From NCBI GenBank assembly GCA_019155185.1, contig CM032804.1:11938992-12002991 (forward strand): 64,000 nucleotides of DNA. The letters run 5' to 3'. The translations under genes were made by a program, and so were the position numbers. This DNA comes from Beaufortia kweichowensis (Eukaryota; Chordata; Actinopteri; Cypriniformes; Gastromyzontidae). This document shows, piece by piece, positions 50,642-63,825 of the stretch. Numbering within the stretch: the stretch's first letter is position 1; every line of letters starts with the position of its first letter. The notes under the pieces are model-generated. The model was not told the DNA's origin, did no database searches, and was given only the letters and a program-made list of their open reading frames with translations.

Positions 50642-53600
50642 AGTCCACTATGAGCGTCTCTCTCTCTCTCTTTCTTTATAGCAAGAGGACAATTAGTGCA
50701 TCTCTCCTGAGCTCCATTACAGACTAATATTAATAAAATTCCATAAATCTGATAAGAGAGATCCAGAACTCTATCAACATGGATCCAACGTACATTTGTA
50801 ATTACAGCACATTATGATTATTTCCATTGCATGTACATTTGCCATACACTGTAACCACAATTGCATATCCCATTTGCATGATTATAATCTCTTCCATTCT
50901 GCCTCTTCCCAGAGGAACGGTTGTTTAACAGTCCAACAATCAGTGTGTTGACGTGGCTCATATACAAAGCAGAAACCACACAGTTAAACACTTGTGGAAC
51001 AACACTAGCAGCATTGTTGAAATAGAAGTCTTACAGGAGATATATTATTTTCGTGGGAAACCTGCCGATTTTCCCTTTCTAAAACTTCACGTACTGAGGG
51101 ACTGTATGCCTTTTTTTCCCATTCATGATGGCTGTAATGGTCAGCACATGTTGAGGAAACACTTCCAATACGATGTTTCTGGCACTTACGTCGATTGATA
51201 CCATCTTTTAAAGGGGCAGTAGGTTTTTCACATAAATGTTATACCTTTTAATACTTTTAACAGATATCTTTAAAATGATTTTAAATGAAGGCTCTAGAGG
51301 AAATAAAGATAAAAATTAACTGGCTTGAGAAGTTTAGTTTTCTTTTTAGTTTTGATGTTTTTCCTATTAAAATCAAGCATTGAGATGGCTTTACATCTAC
51401 AGACAAAAACAAAAAAACCTTCTGAAATTGATTCCTTAAAATAAAGCTTCGTTTGCCCTGTGTGTTTTAAAATGAGTCATTAAATGACATTCAACAGGAT
51501 AGAAGACTCTTGTGCTCCTCAAGCCGTTTCATAAGGTCTTTTATTTTACATCTACTTTGGCATGTGTTTATTTCATCTTGAACTTCATTCAAGGTCATAA
51601 TAGTGTCCTGTCCTGCATCACGGTCCAGTGTTTATGACATTACAGCCAATCAGCACATCCTTTGTTCCTGTTTTCCTTCATACATTAGTGTCAAGGTTAG
51701 GCTGAAACAGATTCGGCGGATAAGGAAAGAGGAAGTAAAGGATGGATTAGAGTCATTTGTGTGTCTGACATAACAAACAGACAGGCAGCTTTCATGTTTT
51801 TCCTGTGATTCCTGTGTGGCTTTGCCTTTGAAGTGAACATGTAGAATTGACACGGTTGGATGAAGAGGACATCTTGGTTTTCTAGCCGAAGAAAGAAGGA
51901 GAGGGGCCTAGTGAGGTTTTATATGTATTTATATAGTTTATTTGTATCTGCAAGGGATTTTTGTATACGTGCGGACATTCAGTATACAATGCAGTAGTCC
52001 CGGGTCAGCATGAGTGGAGAGTGGAAGAGTTCACTGGAGCAAAGTTAAGCTCAAGGGGAAGAAAATTATCAGCCTGAGCATCAGATGACCACAAAGTGTA
52101 TCTTAAAGACACATTCATATTGTATTCCCGTAGGCCATTGCACTGCTGTGGGTCTGTGAAAATCAACTTCTGTGTCAATTTAGGTTAAAAGGGTGGGGGT
52201 TATGTTTATCAGAGCAAGAATGCCAAGAAACCAAGATATTTTTGTGTTCTGTTTAGACGCTGTATAAGCATTTAACAAGCTTTCAGGAGAAGGAAGAGAA
52301 AAGGAATGTTGAATTGTTCGTGGTGCTCAGGAAGTCCGAAACACAAACAACACAAAATAACAGAAGCACTTATGGAAGACCTGGTAATATTATTTCAGTT
52401 GTTTCGCATATGGAGATTGTTACCATTTAACCTGATCTCACAGAAATGTGTACATATTTTACAAAGTGGCTAATACGTATGTATTTGTATGATGTGAATT
52501 GTATAAAACCATAAAATTATTAGAAAAAAGCAACTATAAAACCCACCCCTAACCCTAACGTTCCTGGGGAGAAGGCAAATCTAAACTACTAAAATATACA
52601 AAGGATATATACGCAATATAAACAGTTGTGTTAAAACAACACAAGATGTGTCTAGTTAAGGACAACACATTTTGTGTTACTTTCAACTCAACACTTTTAT
52701 ATATTTAACCCAAAATCAACACAAAATGAGACACAATGTGGTAAACGGAATAACACAAAAATGTGTTATTTGTACAAATTCCTGTGAGATTGCGTTGTTT
52801 TTGTTATTTTTTAACATTTGTACATTACAGCTTCTCAGTTATTTTTCTTGGGTAAAAGAGCCTAGTAATCTGTGATCAGATTTGCCGGAAGATTCCAAAG
52901 TCAGCAGTTGTTCTTCTTCCAATATGTCAAAAAAGCCAAAATATTAAAAACAAAAATAGGCAAAAACCATCATCTTATGAGGTCTAAAAGTGCAGTTTTT
53001 GAGCATAAAATTTCACTCTAAGGCAATCTTTAAGAAAGGCCTATCCAAAACAGAAAAACCTTTTAAAAGACACTAAGGATAACAACTTTCTCCCTCCAGC
53101 CAGCTGTTTCTATTTATGAATGTTTGCTTGGGGCAACTACCACAAAACTTAAAACTGTGGAAAACATTGAGCTTCAATATTCAGAGACTTGAGCGCATGA
53201 ATTCTCAAACAAACAGTTTTGCTGAGTTTTTGCTGTGCAGCTAGCGGAGGACAGTTGGACCCTCCAGTGAAACTTTATGAACAGCAGCCCCTGCACTTAA
53301 AATTCTTGTGTTGTCATGCCACAGGATGTTCTAGATATTCTGTTGTTACCATAGCAACACAGTCTCCTATTAAGTTCTTAATCTGTCAAAACTGCTGAGG
53401 GTCATATTTTTTTGTAAAAAGAGCCATAAACAGACAGTAATCCCGGGCAGGTCAGCTTTAGAAAGGTTTGGAGCATTCAGATACACCTGTGGTTTTCATT
53501 GTTTTAACAGAGCACATTGAATTCATTCCCATTACGGTTACATTGTGTGTTACACGGTCAATTAGGTTGCTTTTATTGTCATGGCTTAAATTTTATAGTG

Positions 53601-56600
53601 TCTATAAAATGCTACATTGACGCAAGCGATTATGCGCTTTCAGTTTCAGAACATTCTGTGTCGTTCTGTTCATCTAAACTAGATCTCTGTTGTTCCAGTA
53701 ATGCGATGCTGCATCTAATTAAGAGTAACACAATTAGTCTCTCTTACACATGAATCTGGATGCTCATTGCCATGGGGACAGATTTGTTCTCTCGACGTTG
53801 TGGAGGCGTTAGGACAGAACTTCCACATGCAAAGTTATTGGCAGTGCAAAAGGTTGTGTAACACCTGCAAATTGCAAGCACTATTATTAGACCATAAACA
53901 TGTCCTTATGAAGACTGTAATCCTACGCATGAGCATAGATAAAACTTTAATCAACTGTCAACACATTAAACAATTGTAGAGTATTGTGTTCATCCAAAGA
54001 ATCAGAAGAGGAACAAGCACTTGATTAATTGTGTGATTAAATGTGCATAAGAGTGTGTGGGTCTGTGTGGACAGAGAGAATTATGACTAAAGACCAGCCA
54101 TTGATTATTTCTGGTAGTCTTTGTGGAACCAGTGATGTCACTGTTTTCTTGCCTACAGCTCACAGTGAAGGAGAAAAATGACAACCACAAGTACATGTAC
54201 ACAAAATGTTCCATAAACGAACACAGCCGCAGTCAGGTCTCCATTGGAGTGGCAGGCATTACTGCTATGACCACTTGAGTTTCAAATACTGGAAATTAAG
54301 GTCATGAACGCTCGTCATGTTCATGGCGTCAGGCACATATTTTTTCTGTGGGCATCAGTTGTTGTTTTGGTTTATTTAGATAAAATCATTTTTGTTTAGT
54401 GTATAAGGAGACCTGGGTTTCTGGCACAATAGCAGATGTTTAGCTCAGAGGTAAAGCTGCTCTTTATAGTTTTCAATAAGGTTTCATTTGTAACCCAAAC
54501 TAATAAGCAATACTTTTACAGCATTTAGTTAATGTTTATTTTACTGATCCATCCAAGTTGTGTCTGTTATTATGGTAATGCACAATAGACTAACATAAAC
54601 TAACTTTATTATAAAGTTTTACTCTCAGGAGATTTTATGTGTTTCATTAAAGTATCATTTTTGTCAAATAGAAATGGATACAAATGAGACAAGTGTAACA
54701 AAATACAAATACATAGATTCAACTTTTAATGTTTTTTTTAATGCTGCTTCAACATTTGTTCCAGTATAAATCTTTTGACTGAATCTTTTCAGCGTTTGCT
54801 TTAAATACACAACCCCACTGCCCCGGCTCTCAGTTCACTGCTGTTGTCCTGTTAAATGCATAGCTGAGATGAAAGGTTTCCCATCAAACATGAAGTCTGC
54901 ACCCGGCGAGATGATTGTGGTCAATTAGCCGAAGCGCAGGAGAAAATTCAGCCGGCCTGTGGCTGTAATCAAAAGCTTTCAGCTCGATTTATTGACTCAG
55001 CGTGAACGTAAACCTTATAATTAATGTTGCCTGTAAAATGAACGAAGATCTCGCCAAACTAATCTACCGTATGTTTTCATGCAGGAACAGCTAGATGTGT
55101 GCTTTAACGGTGTTTACAAGTGACGTGTTTATTTGGATAGTGTGTTTTTGTGTAATGCTTGTCAGCAACATTAACAGTTCGGTGTTTGTCCGCCATGCTA
55201 AAAATATTACGTAGTTTGTTTGCTCACAAGAGTCATTTTTATGTCGATGTCCAAAAAGGTTTTTGGATGTGAACGGGTTTCATTGCTCAGTGGTTTCTCT
55301 TTCACAGCTCCCTAGACTCATGGACTGTTTTGTTTGTCTTTCTTCAAAAATTTGTTACAAAAATACTTTAAATGGACAGTTGTTGTCAAAGAGTAAGAAT
55401 GTAGATATTGAGGATTAATGTGGAAAATCGCTCAGTTTTCTACCTAAAATCATCCTACATACTGTAAATAACATTCTGTGAAAATATAACCTTGATATCT
55501 TTAAAATTGACTGCTTAAGATTATGTCAAAATTTAAATCAGAGTGATATTTATAGGTGAAATCAAATTTGATGCGTGTTTTCTCATAATTTGATTTTGAG
55601 ACTTAGCCTGGATTTCACAGACAGGGTAACATTTGCTCTAATCTAATCTCATAGTTTTCTAGAAGAAACAATCAAGGTATTAAAGAGATCTTGTGTGTGA
55701 TTTTCCTACAGGGAGAGTTCTGTTCTTTACACTTGAAAAGGTAATTGTGGAGATGCTTAACAGCAGCCATTGTCTGTGGATATCTGTTTTTAAGTAACAG
55801 GAGATAGAAGACCATCACATACCAGCTGCGACTCCTTTGCTGCATTTAATCTTTGGCTTGTTCTGCAAATGTGATGTAATTAACCATCCTCAAGGCATTG
55901 GAGAGGATTGGGAGACACTGAGATACAGTAGAAACAAAATAGAGTAGACATTTGGCTCTCAGAATGATCTCAGGGGGTCTTCACACATGTCATCACTAGG
56001 CGTCTAACCAATAATGGAAACATAAATAATATGATGTCATTCCCTGCTTATCCCTTTACTACGGACCCCTTCTGGATCTCTAATGAAAGCAGAAGAGATC
56101 GGTTTGCCCAAAAACGATTTAATGGCTGAACATTTCAAGTGCTCAATTGCTCCTCTGTTTTGTATTTTCTGTTTTCCTTTCCGTCGCAACCTTTCAATGC
56201 GCCTATTATCTGAAGCAGTAACACCAAAGCACCGCGGTTACGTCAGCAAGTTTCTGTTTTCTGGGCAACCTAGAACATCGAGGTAGCTGCAGTTTTGTCC
56301 AGTGGTAAAATGGATCTAGTCCATGAGACGATTTAGCAGTGAAAGAGTATAACGGTGGTCTCGATTGGAAAAATACAGAAGTTACGTCAGAACATTCTCC
56401 CACGAGTATTACAGCTTAAGAACACTATTTTAAGTGATGATGTGATGCATTTGTGCATGACGCGCACTTAGGCACAGCTGGGTACTGTTTATTTTAAAAG
56501 TTTTAACTTTTTTAGGATCCTCACGGTTAGGAACATAAATGCAATAAAAATGACTCAGCCATTTCAATCTGCTTTAGAGCAAACGATTGTGGTTTTCTCT

Positions 56601-59600
56601 TCATCTGCCACACATTTCCAAAGCTAGAGCTTGACTTCATTTTGCTTTTCCATTTTAGAACAGTGATATAGAAAAGTGATATTTAGTTTTCAAAAGTGAC
56701 TATGCCATGCGGTCCTTTGTTTTTATATACATTATAAAATGTACGTTCAAGTCCAATTGTGCAATAGTGTGTTCTCAGGAGCCTTGCAAACTAAAGTAAG
56801 TCTTCCAAACCATTTTCCACAGAAAATTTCCTTTAATGATCAATGTTGTTCCACAATATAGAGTCTGTTCCTTGTCATTAGCTTCCTCACACAGATAACA
56901 CGCTCTGTTTAGCCTACAAGGACTAAACGTACCTCTGGTGTCATGTGTTCTGTTGACTAAATATATTTGTGCACTGTGTACATAAAACCAGCATGCAGTA
57001 CAGCTGTTGAAATGCCTAGCATTGTCTTCTGTGAAATCACTATTGTGTTATTTTAATAATGCATTGGCTAAATTGATCGGATGCAGAATGTGCATGTTGC
57101 TTTACTCTTTTGTCCCTTTTAAAGGAATGTTTCAGGTTCAATTTAAGCATAACTTTATAATGTATCTGTGTGTTTCATCGCTCTCTCCATTCGACAACCA
57201 TACACACATTGCCAAAATTGTTTTCCATTATTGTAAAAGCACTGCACTAGTCTGGAGTTTCTGCCCTTGCCTTCCATTAAAGTGATTGACACTTGTGACA
57301 TTTCCAGTATCTAAAATGATTTCTCTCTGTGTCTCTTTTAGGGCATGAAGCCAGACAGTTTTTACAAAGTAAAGGTCCCTGAATTAAAAGAGATAATTGA
57401 AGGCTGCATACGGATGAACAAGGATGAAAGGTAACAAATAGATCTAGAAACGAGAAGATACATGAGCAAATAACTTTAAGGGTGTGTATGTGTGCCAGCA
57501 CCTGCCAGACGAGTTTTACAGTGTGCTTATTACAACAACAATACACACACATTCTTGTCCTTTTGACGTTCGAGCGGCACCACGCAGACTCCACAGAAAG
57601 CCCTGCACGCCATTATTTTTCTTACCCAGCTGCACCGGGTGTTTTTTGTTCAGGCCTTTACTGATCAGGTGACACGTGATTACAGCATCAACAGTTTGCA
57701 AGACATTAACACTTTTTCACCTCTTCCCAAAAACAAAGAGCTTGGGGTTCAACCACAATCATATAAAAGTTGTTGTTTGGGTTACTTGCATAATCCGGAA
57801 GATTGTTTTCATAAGTAAAGGGCAACACATGCTGTCTAAAATACTGTTTCATTTAAAAGTGGATCCAGATGGAGTCTGCATAATTTTTGCGTAAAGGTCA
57901 TTGGATGACATTTCATCATCATTGTACCATTGTCCATTATTGTGTGTTTATGAGTTTACAAGTTATGTTGTTTATTCCTACTATCAAAACCAATTGACAT
58001 GAGTCAGATCTTTGAAGTAACTGAACATTGTGTTTTAAGACTGTAACTGGTCAACTTTTTGATTGCAAATCAGAATGGTCACCAAGAAAGTTTTAACCCT
58101 CATTCTCCTAAAATATCTTTCTGCCATTCAGTAGCTGCCTATTCTGATGAGTAATACTGTAGTGTTGATTTAATTAACCTGAGTGGTAATGGATTAACCT
58201 TCTGTTTTTAAATCACACTTAAGACCTTATAGTGCTTTAGAAACAACAATCTATTTATTAATTAACTTAAAACTTAATATTAACCTGATAACTGTCACTG
58301 CACACATTGAGTATACACATTGAAATGCACTGAAATCAAAATTAAACATTTTTACATTTTGGATATTTAATTTTTTTATTACATTATTTTTAGAGAAATC
58401 TTTTTTATTTTTTTATTTTAGTTATTTTTTTTCATTAACATTAACATTTTTTTTAAACAATTGCATTTTTATTTTTTTTGTTATTTATTGTAATAAAAAT
58501 TTGTCAAATATTCCTTCTCAAGTCTTTAATGTTTTCATTAATATACAGTTTGTCATGATTATTATAGAATTCAACTATGAAATGTTAAAGTGAATAGGGA
58601 AATAACAGGGAAATAATAGTAGTAGGGATGTTCCTCCTGAGGAACGGTGACAGTTAAGGGGTTGATCTCAAGTTGCTTTATAAGTATTTTTAATGCACTT
58701 TTTAAAATATGTGCGAGATTGTTTTATTGTGCCTCATATTTTGTTTAGATACACCATACAGGACCTGCTGGAGCACACCTTCTTCCAAGAGAATAATGGA
58801 GCCCGTGTTGAGCTGGCTGAAGAAGATGACATGGTGAAGTCTGGTCTTAAACTGTGGCTCCGAATGGACGACACCAAGAAACTACATGGCAAATACAAAG
58901 ACAATAACGCTATTGAGTTCCTGTTCGAACTCTACAAGGACGTCCCAGAGGAGGTGGCACAAGAGATGGTGAGATTTGAGATCATAGTTTAATTAAGTTG
59001 AAAGAACGTCTACGCTCTGTAGTACCTAGTAATGTACTTAAAAGAAAATACTGTTAAAGTATAAACACATGGCTAGAAGCACTTAGTAGTCTATTTTTCA
59101 ATTATTTATTTTCTGTTTTACTATTTTATTATTTTATTATTGTATAAGTGGCTTACATTACAAATGTATTCTAATAAGATCTACTGTACGTCATTCAGGT
59201 TATTCTTGGCTTTGTCTGTGAAGCCGACTACAAGCTCGTGGCCAAAGCCATCCGTGACCGCGTTACCACCATCAAGCGTCAGCGTGAGAAGCTTCGCCGG
59301 CAAACCGAAGAGGCGCAGAGGAGGCATCAGGAGGAGGTGATCGAGGAAGAACCAGAACTTGCTCCTGAAGTCGAACCTTTGGTTTCCAACCCACCACCTC
59401 CTAAACCTCCAGCTGAAACTTCCATATCCACCCCAACTCAAGCTCCGCCCACCGTCACAGTGTCCGGCCCTGTTTCTCTTCCTGCCAATGAGTCTGTAGA
59501 TTCTGGATTCAACGCCAGTTTTGCGACTGAACCTGAGGAAGCAGATGCAGAGCAACGGCAGCATTTTAACATACGTCACAACAGCTACTCATCAGCGACA

Positions 59601-62600
59601 TGTGAGTTTGTGTGCATATATAATAGATCTTTGCATCTTTCCACTGGAATCTTTCAGTCTGTTTTGTGAGAGCAAGCGATTTGAGAAATGTTTTGGAAAG
59701 ATCTGCCGCACATACAGTGTCTCTATGCACCTTAATCACATCTCTACGCACACACAGAATTCCTCACTTTTTGTTTTCTTATTTTCTGGTTACTATGACA
59801 GCTGATTGTGAGACAGATGGCTACCTCAGCTCCTCCGGGCTACAGGAACCTTCTGAAAACCGCCCTCCCATCATAAACCAACCCTCCACCAGTGGAATGA
59901 CCCATGTGGAAGTCCCGCCCATTGAAGCTCCTCCCACAGAGGTCCCTGCCACTCACATTGCACCAATCCCAGCTCTTCGTTTTCCCTCTGTAGGTAGACT
60001 GCATGCACCTGGGCTTAAACTGATAGACATTAATGATTTATATACAGTAAATAATTTAATGTGCAGCTAATAAATAAAAAAATAAAATTTGCTGTAATTG
60101 CTTCATTGAGCAAACCATTATGCACAGATTCCTAAAAGTGTTTTAATTATCAGATGCTTTGCTCAGTTTAATGAAGGTTCACTTCATTTCAGTCATGATT
60201 TGCATTGCTAATCATTTTTGTTTCCGCTATACAGAGCTTTGCTGTGTGCCAAAATCTAGAGAGGACCCAGTCGGGAAGTGCCAGCGGTTTTTCCTCTCCT
60301 GTTGACAGGTAATCGCAGCGATTTTCTGTTATCAATTAGATTTTTATAATAGTTATTTGTAATTATCGGCCTGTATCCGTCCAGAAAGAGAAACAGTTTC
60401 AAGTTTCGACAACAGGAAAATGTGCAGCTATAATTCCAGATCTAGTCTTATTGATTAACGTGGCACCACGTGTACATGCTCTGATTTAAGTGCTCTAGTG
60501 AAGATCAGGTCTTATATCCGCGTGACTCATACACACAGCCCCGGTGGTAATACATTGATGGTAATGATTTAGCTCAGGGGAGCAATTTCCCGTAAAGGCC
60601 ATTTCTGTAGGAACCCTGACGACGCAAATGTAGCGTATGGTCAAATTTCATTATAGTAAATTAACTCAACCTAATTTAGAAGATCTATGCTGAATTACAT
60701 GACCTTCTTAGCTAATGGTAAATTGATTAAAGTTCTGTGAAGTTCAGAAAGGTGGAATGACAAAAACAGCAGGAGGGGAAATTTTCCTAGAAAGACTCAG
60801 CCCAGGACACACCAAATTGATGTCAATAATCTAGCAGTTATGTAAGAAGATTATAGTGCCGCCATCGCTGGGGCAAAATGTTATGCATGAACATGCTGCA
60901 AAGACTAAAGTCTGCAGACAAAGCTACGCTTGCTTATTATTCTTACACCAATTTTTCTCACCATTATATTATATTACATTATATTATATTAAAATATATT
61001 TATATTAAAATATATTTATATTAAAATATATTTATATTAAAATATATTTATATTAAAATATATTTATATTAAAATATATTTTTATTTTATTTTATTTTAT
61101 TTTATTAAAGCTTTTGCACTGCTTACACAATATAATGTTATAGATGTATTTATATATCTATATCTGTATGTATGTATATGTAATTTAAAAAAAATAGTAA
61201 AACAGTAAAAACGGTGCTAAAAACTAATCCGACTAATCAGATAGACATTGACCAGCTATCAGCTTTGTGTGTCCCAGGCTTTTTTCTTTCTCATGTCTAT
61301 CATAATGTTAGTTTACATAGAAATGGATGTGTTAAAAAGTTTAAACTATTTAGTGAAATGACCCTCGTGTGTTTAAAGCATGTCATCATGTGAACCGTCC
61401 TCTCCGACCAGCTACGCCTCTGATGTCACCTCGGGCTTGAGCGATGGAAACGAGGGCCTGTCAGAGAGAGGCGGGAAGGGTCAGAACAAACGCACGGGGA
61501 CCAAGCTGCTCAGGAAGAGAGCTCGCTCACGGCTGCGCATCACTGGGGTGACTCATCTGTCAATTAACATCTGTCTTAATTAACTGTGTATTCATCATTC
61601 CTCACCTTTCAATGTGTGTTCATACAGAGCATGTTAACATATGTTAATAAAAATACTGTTGTCAAAATCAAATAAAATTTGCTGTTTTGTAATGTATTCA
61701 TTTTCTCATGCAGCTGTCTGATAAAGTGGATCGGGTGGTGGAGTGTCAACTGCAGACGCACAACAGTAAGATGGTGACGTTTAAATTCGATCTGGATGGA
61801 GACAACCCAGAAGACATTGCTTCAGTGATGGTAAGATGATATGTAATAAAAATAATGTTTCACATAAATCAAAAATTTGACATTCAAAAAATGAAGTTGG
61901 TAAAAATAGTTTCCTGAAAATGTTTTGGAGGCCACAGAGGACACAAAGAACTGCAGTGTACCATGAAAAGTGTTGATGTTTCACCTTCTGTGTTTGCGTA
62001 GACTCTACAACCATAAACACAAAGTGGAAAATGTATGCGTCTGTTCATTTAAAACCTCATGTTGCACCTACGGAACCCTTATTATGATCATGACTACAAT
62101 TTAAAAGCAGTGTCAGCTTCTTCTGGGATATTTTTAGCATACGCTGAGGACAACCTGTTTGTCCTTGTATATAGTGTTAAAAACAACACTACATGGCCTT
62201 CTATAGCTGCTTCACCAATAAAGTCCAATATTTAGGTATAAGAGATAATTAAATATTTCGATGGAGCCAGTGTATTTAAGTAAAATTAAATGTTTTAAGC
62301 CCTTGCTTTGAAGTTCAGACATTGTAAATAGCTTTCATTAGCTGCTTTCTTCGGCGTCCTTGTGTCAACTGTGACTAAAAGTTGTTTTGATCAGTCTGTC
62401 AATGGCTCAAGACTGGATTATAGACTCCAAATCAAATTCAACCCAACTAAATTTGCCTGTTTCTTCCTTTGACTTTTAGGTACATAATGAGTTTATTCTA
62501 CCTGGGGAGCAGGAGGGATTCATCCACCGCATGAGAGACATCATTCGTCGGGCAGAGGCCCTGATGAGGAGAGAGCCTCTGGAACCCCTCAGTCCAGGAC

Positions 62601-62653
62601 ACACAACACACCTGCCTTACCTGAGCGGAGCTGGTACACTGTCTGCATCACAG
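33933..62653 (+). CDS. wnk4: WNK4, WNK lysine-deficient protein kinase 4 (3' end outside window)
   Basis: Coding exons in view: 33933-34544, 48530-48702, 48784-49004, 50358-50515, 57342-57430, 58749-58968, 59199-59601, 59802-59989, 60235-60308, 61379-61547 (or from 61412), 61714-61830, 62480-62653. They encode about 865 residues, all in phase. The kinase spans about 173-435. The glycine loop carries the WNK catalytic lysine, K184 in GRGSFKTVYKG, and VAWCELQ has Cys in the usual Lys place. HRDLKCDN (D299), DLGLATL in place of DFG (residues 318-324, the chloride-binding region) and the activation-loop Ser 332 in FAKSVIGTPEF are present. An autoinhibitory RFxV-binding domain follows (LGFVCEADY). 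Next come an acidic KLHL3-degron-like EPEEADAEQRQH, then SDCETDGYLSSSG and VECQLQTHNSKMV. The last motifs favour WNK4 over WNK1-3. WNK4 phosphorylates SPAK/OSR1, which control Na-Cl and K-Cl cotransport. ATG 33933 is the first in frame. Confidence 0.93.
38570..38640. repeat. Short dispersed repeat with GGTGGTTGC-type units
   Basis: GGTGGTTGCCAGGGCGTTGC followed by TATGGTG resembles a minisatellite-like dispersed repeat common in fish introns. Only about one to two units are present. Confidence 0.35.
45375..45458. repeat. 84-bp inverted repeat (hairpin), 38-bp arms and 8-bp loop
   Basis: The left arm 45375-45412 and right arm 45421-45458 pair at 35 of 38 positions around the loop accggcag (45413-45420). 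Arms begin GCCCGTTC and end CCCACCAGTGA at the loop. Complementarity stops sharply at both ends. It could be a miRNA-like precursor, a minimal palindromic transposon or a recent inverted duplication. Confidence 0.8.
46734..46917. mobile_element. Truncated MITE copy (left terminal repeat kept)
   Basis: It starts TATGTGACCCTGCCTGTGA and shares the core CTGTGAAAATATAACCTTGA with 13339-13564. The right terminal repeat is missing. Confidence 0.55.
50190..50310. repeat. Retroelement tail with a duplicated GGATAAAAGCATCTGC motif
   Basis: TGGATAAAAGCATCTGC occurs near 50230 and again near 50284, with AAATG-rich sequence between. This matches the 3' tail of a widespread fish short retroelement. It ends just before the WNK4 exon at 50358. 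Confidence 0.5.
50547..50638. repeat. (CT)n microsatellite beside a WNK4 donor
   Basis: About 46 CT units begin 32 bp after the donor of the kinase exon 50358-50515. A shorter CT run follows at 50658-50670. Confidence 0.95.
50671..57341. other. WNK4 intron 4 (remainder)
   Basis: No coding exon recognised. It contains a partial MITE copy at 55.4-55.6 kb. Other short frames lack domains and splice context. Confidence 0.55.
55430..55632. mobile_element. Truncated MITE copy (right terminal repeat kept)
   Basis: It shares the core CTGTGAAAATATAACCTTGA and the right end TTTCACAGACAGGGTAACAT with the copy at 13339-13564. The left terminal repeat is absent. Confidence 0.55.
57431..58748. other. WNK4 intron 5
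   Basis: AT-rich, with poly-T tracts near 58370-58480. Short overlapping frames at 57482-57701 on both strands show no domain. Confidence 0.55.
60309..61378. other. WNK4 intron 9 with an AT-rich tandem repeat
   Basis: At about 60966-61105, six or so units of a 16-bp AT-only motif (ATATTTATATTAAAAT) are followed by (TTTTA)n. No exon is seen in the intron. An in-frame extension of the next exon could begin at 61379. Confidence 0.7.
61831..62479. other. WNK4 intron 11
   Basis: Ordinary intronic sequence. Nothing supported. Confidence 0.6.
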
Positions 62654-62998
62654 GTGTGTGTCTAGTACTGTCATCTAACTTCACAGATAGACTATTTAAT
62701 TAGTTATCTTATCCTGAAACACTTGTGAGACGTACTGTATTTATATTATAGTATTACTTATAATATTCTTTGGTAGATTTGCTAGTTACAAATGTGGTGG
62801 TTTATTCTTAAACGAAGATAATTGAGATTAAAACTAAAAACACTGTGACATTTTATTTCAAAACTAAATATACACTTGTATATACAGCTGTACACAGAAT
62901 TTGTATTTTTCTTACTTTCCAATTTCTCTAATTCTTTCTTTTACTCATTAACTCACGAATTTTCTCACTCACCATTTTTCTTGCTCGCTTGCAGGCTC

Positions 62999-63825
62999 AT
63001 TCACTTCCTCACTAACTTCCTCACTCACTCACTGACTCCCTCACTCACTAACTTACTCACTAACTCACTCACTCACTAACTTCCTCACTAACTTCCTCAC
63101 TCACTTACTGACTCCCTCACTCACTAACTTACTCACTAACTCACTCACTCACTAACTTCCTCACTAACTTCCTCACTCACTCACTGACTCCCTCACTCAC
63201 TAACTTACTCACTAACTCACTCACTCACTAACTTCCTCACTAACTTCCTCACTCACTCACTGACTCACTCACTCACTGACTCACTCACTCACTCACTAAC
63301 TAACTTCCTCACTGACTCCCTCACTCACTCACTCACTCATTCACTCACTGACTCCCTCACTCACTCACTCATTCACTCACTCACTCTCACTCACTCACTC
63401 ACTCACTCACTCACTCACTAACTAACTTCCTCACTGACTCCCTCACTCACTCACTCATTCACTCACTGACTCCCTCACTCACTCACTCACTAACTTCCTC
63501 ACTCACTCACTAACTTCCTCACTGACTCACTCACTCACTCACTCTCACTCACTCACTGACTCCCTCACTCACTCACTCACTCACTCACTAACTTCCTCAC
63601 TCACTCACTCACTCACTCACTCACTAACTTCCTCACTGACTCCCTCACTCACTAACTTCCTCACTGACTCCCTCACTCACTCACTCACTAACTTCCTCAC
63701 TGACTCCCTCACTCACTCACTCACTAACTTCCTCACTGACTCCCTCACTCACTCACTCACTTACTGCCTCCCTCCTCCCTCCCTCCCTCACTCACACTCA
63801 CTCACTCACTCCCTCACTCACTCAT
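62999..63825. repeat. (ACTC)n-derived minisatellite with higher-order structure
   Basis: More than 800 bp built from TCAC tetramers, with recurring variant blocks TAACTTCCTCAC and TGACTCCCTCAC. Blocks combine into longer units that recur many times. It lies in the WNK4 intron after the exon ending at 62653. The open Thr/Leu/Ser frames across it are repeat artefacts. Confidence 0.95.

Noticed and set aside
62876..63079. Leu/Thr/Ser-rich frame entering the minisatellite
   Set aside because: The repeat has no stop in some frames; coding is not implied.
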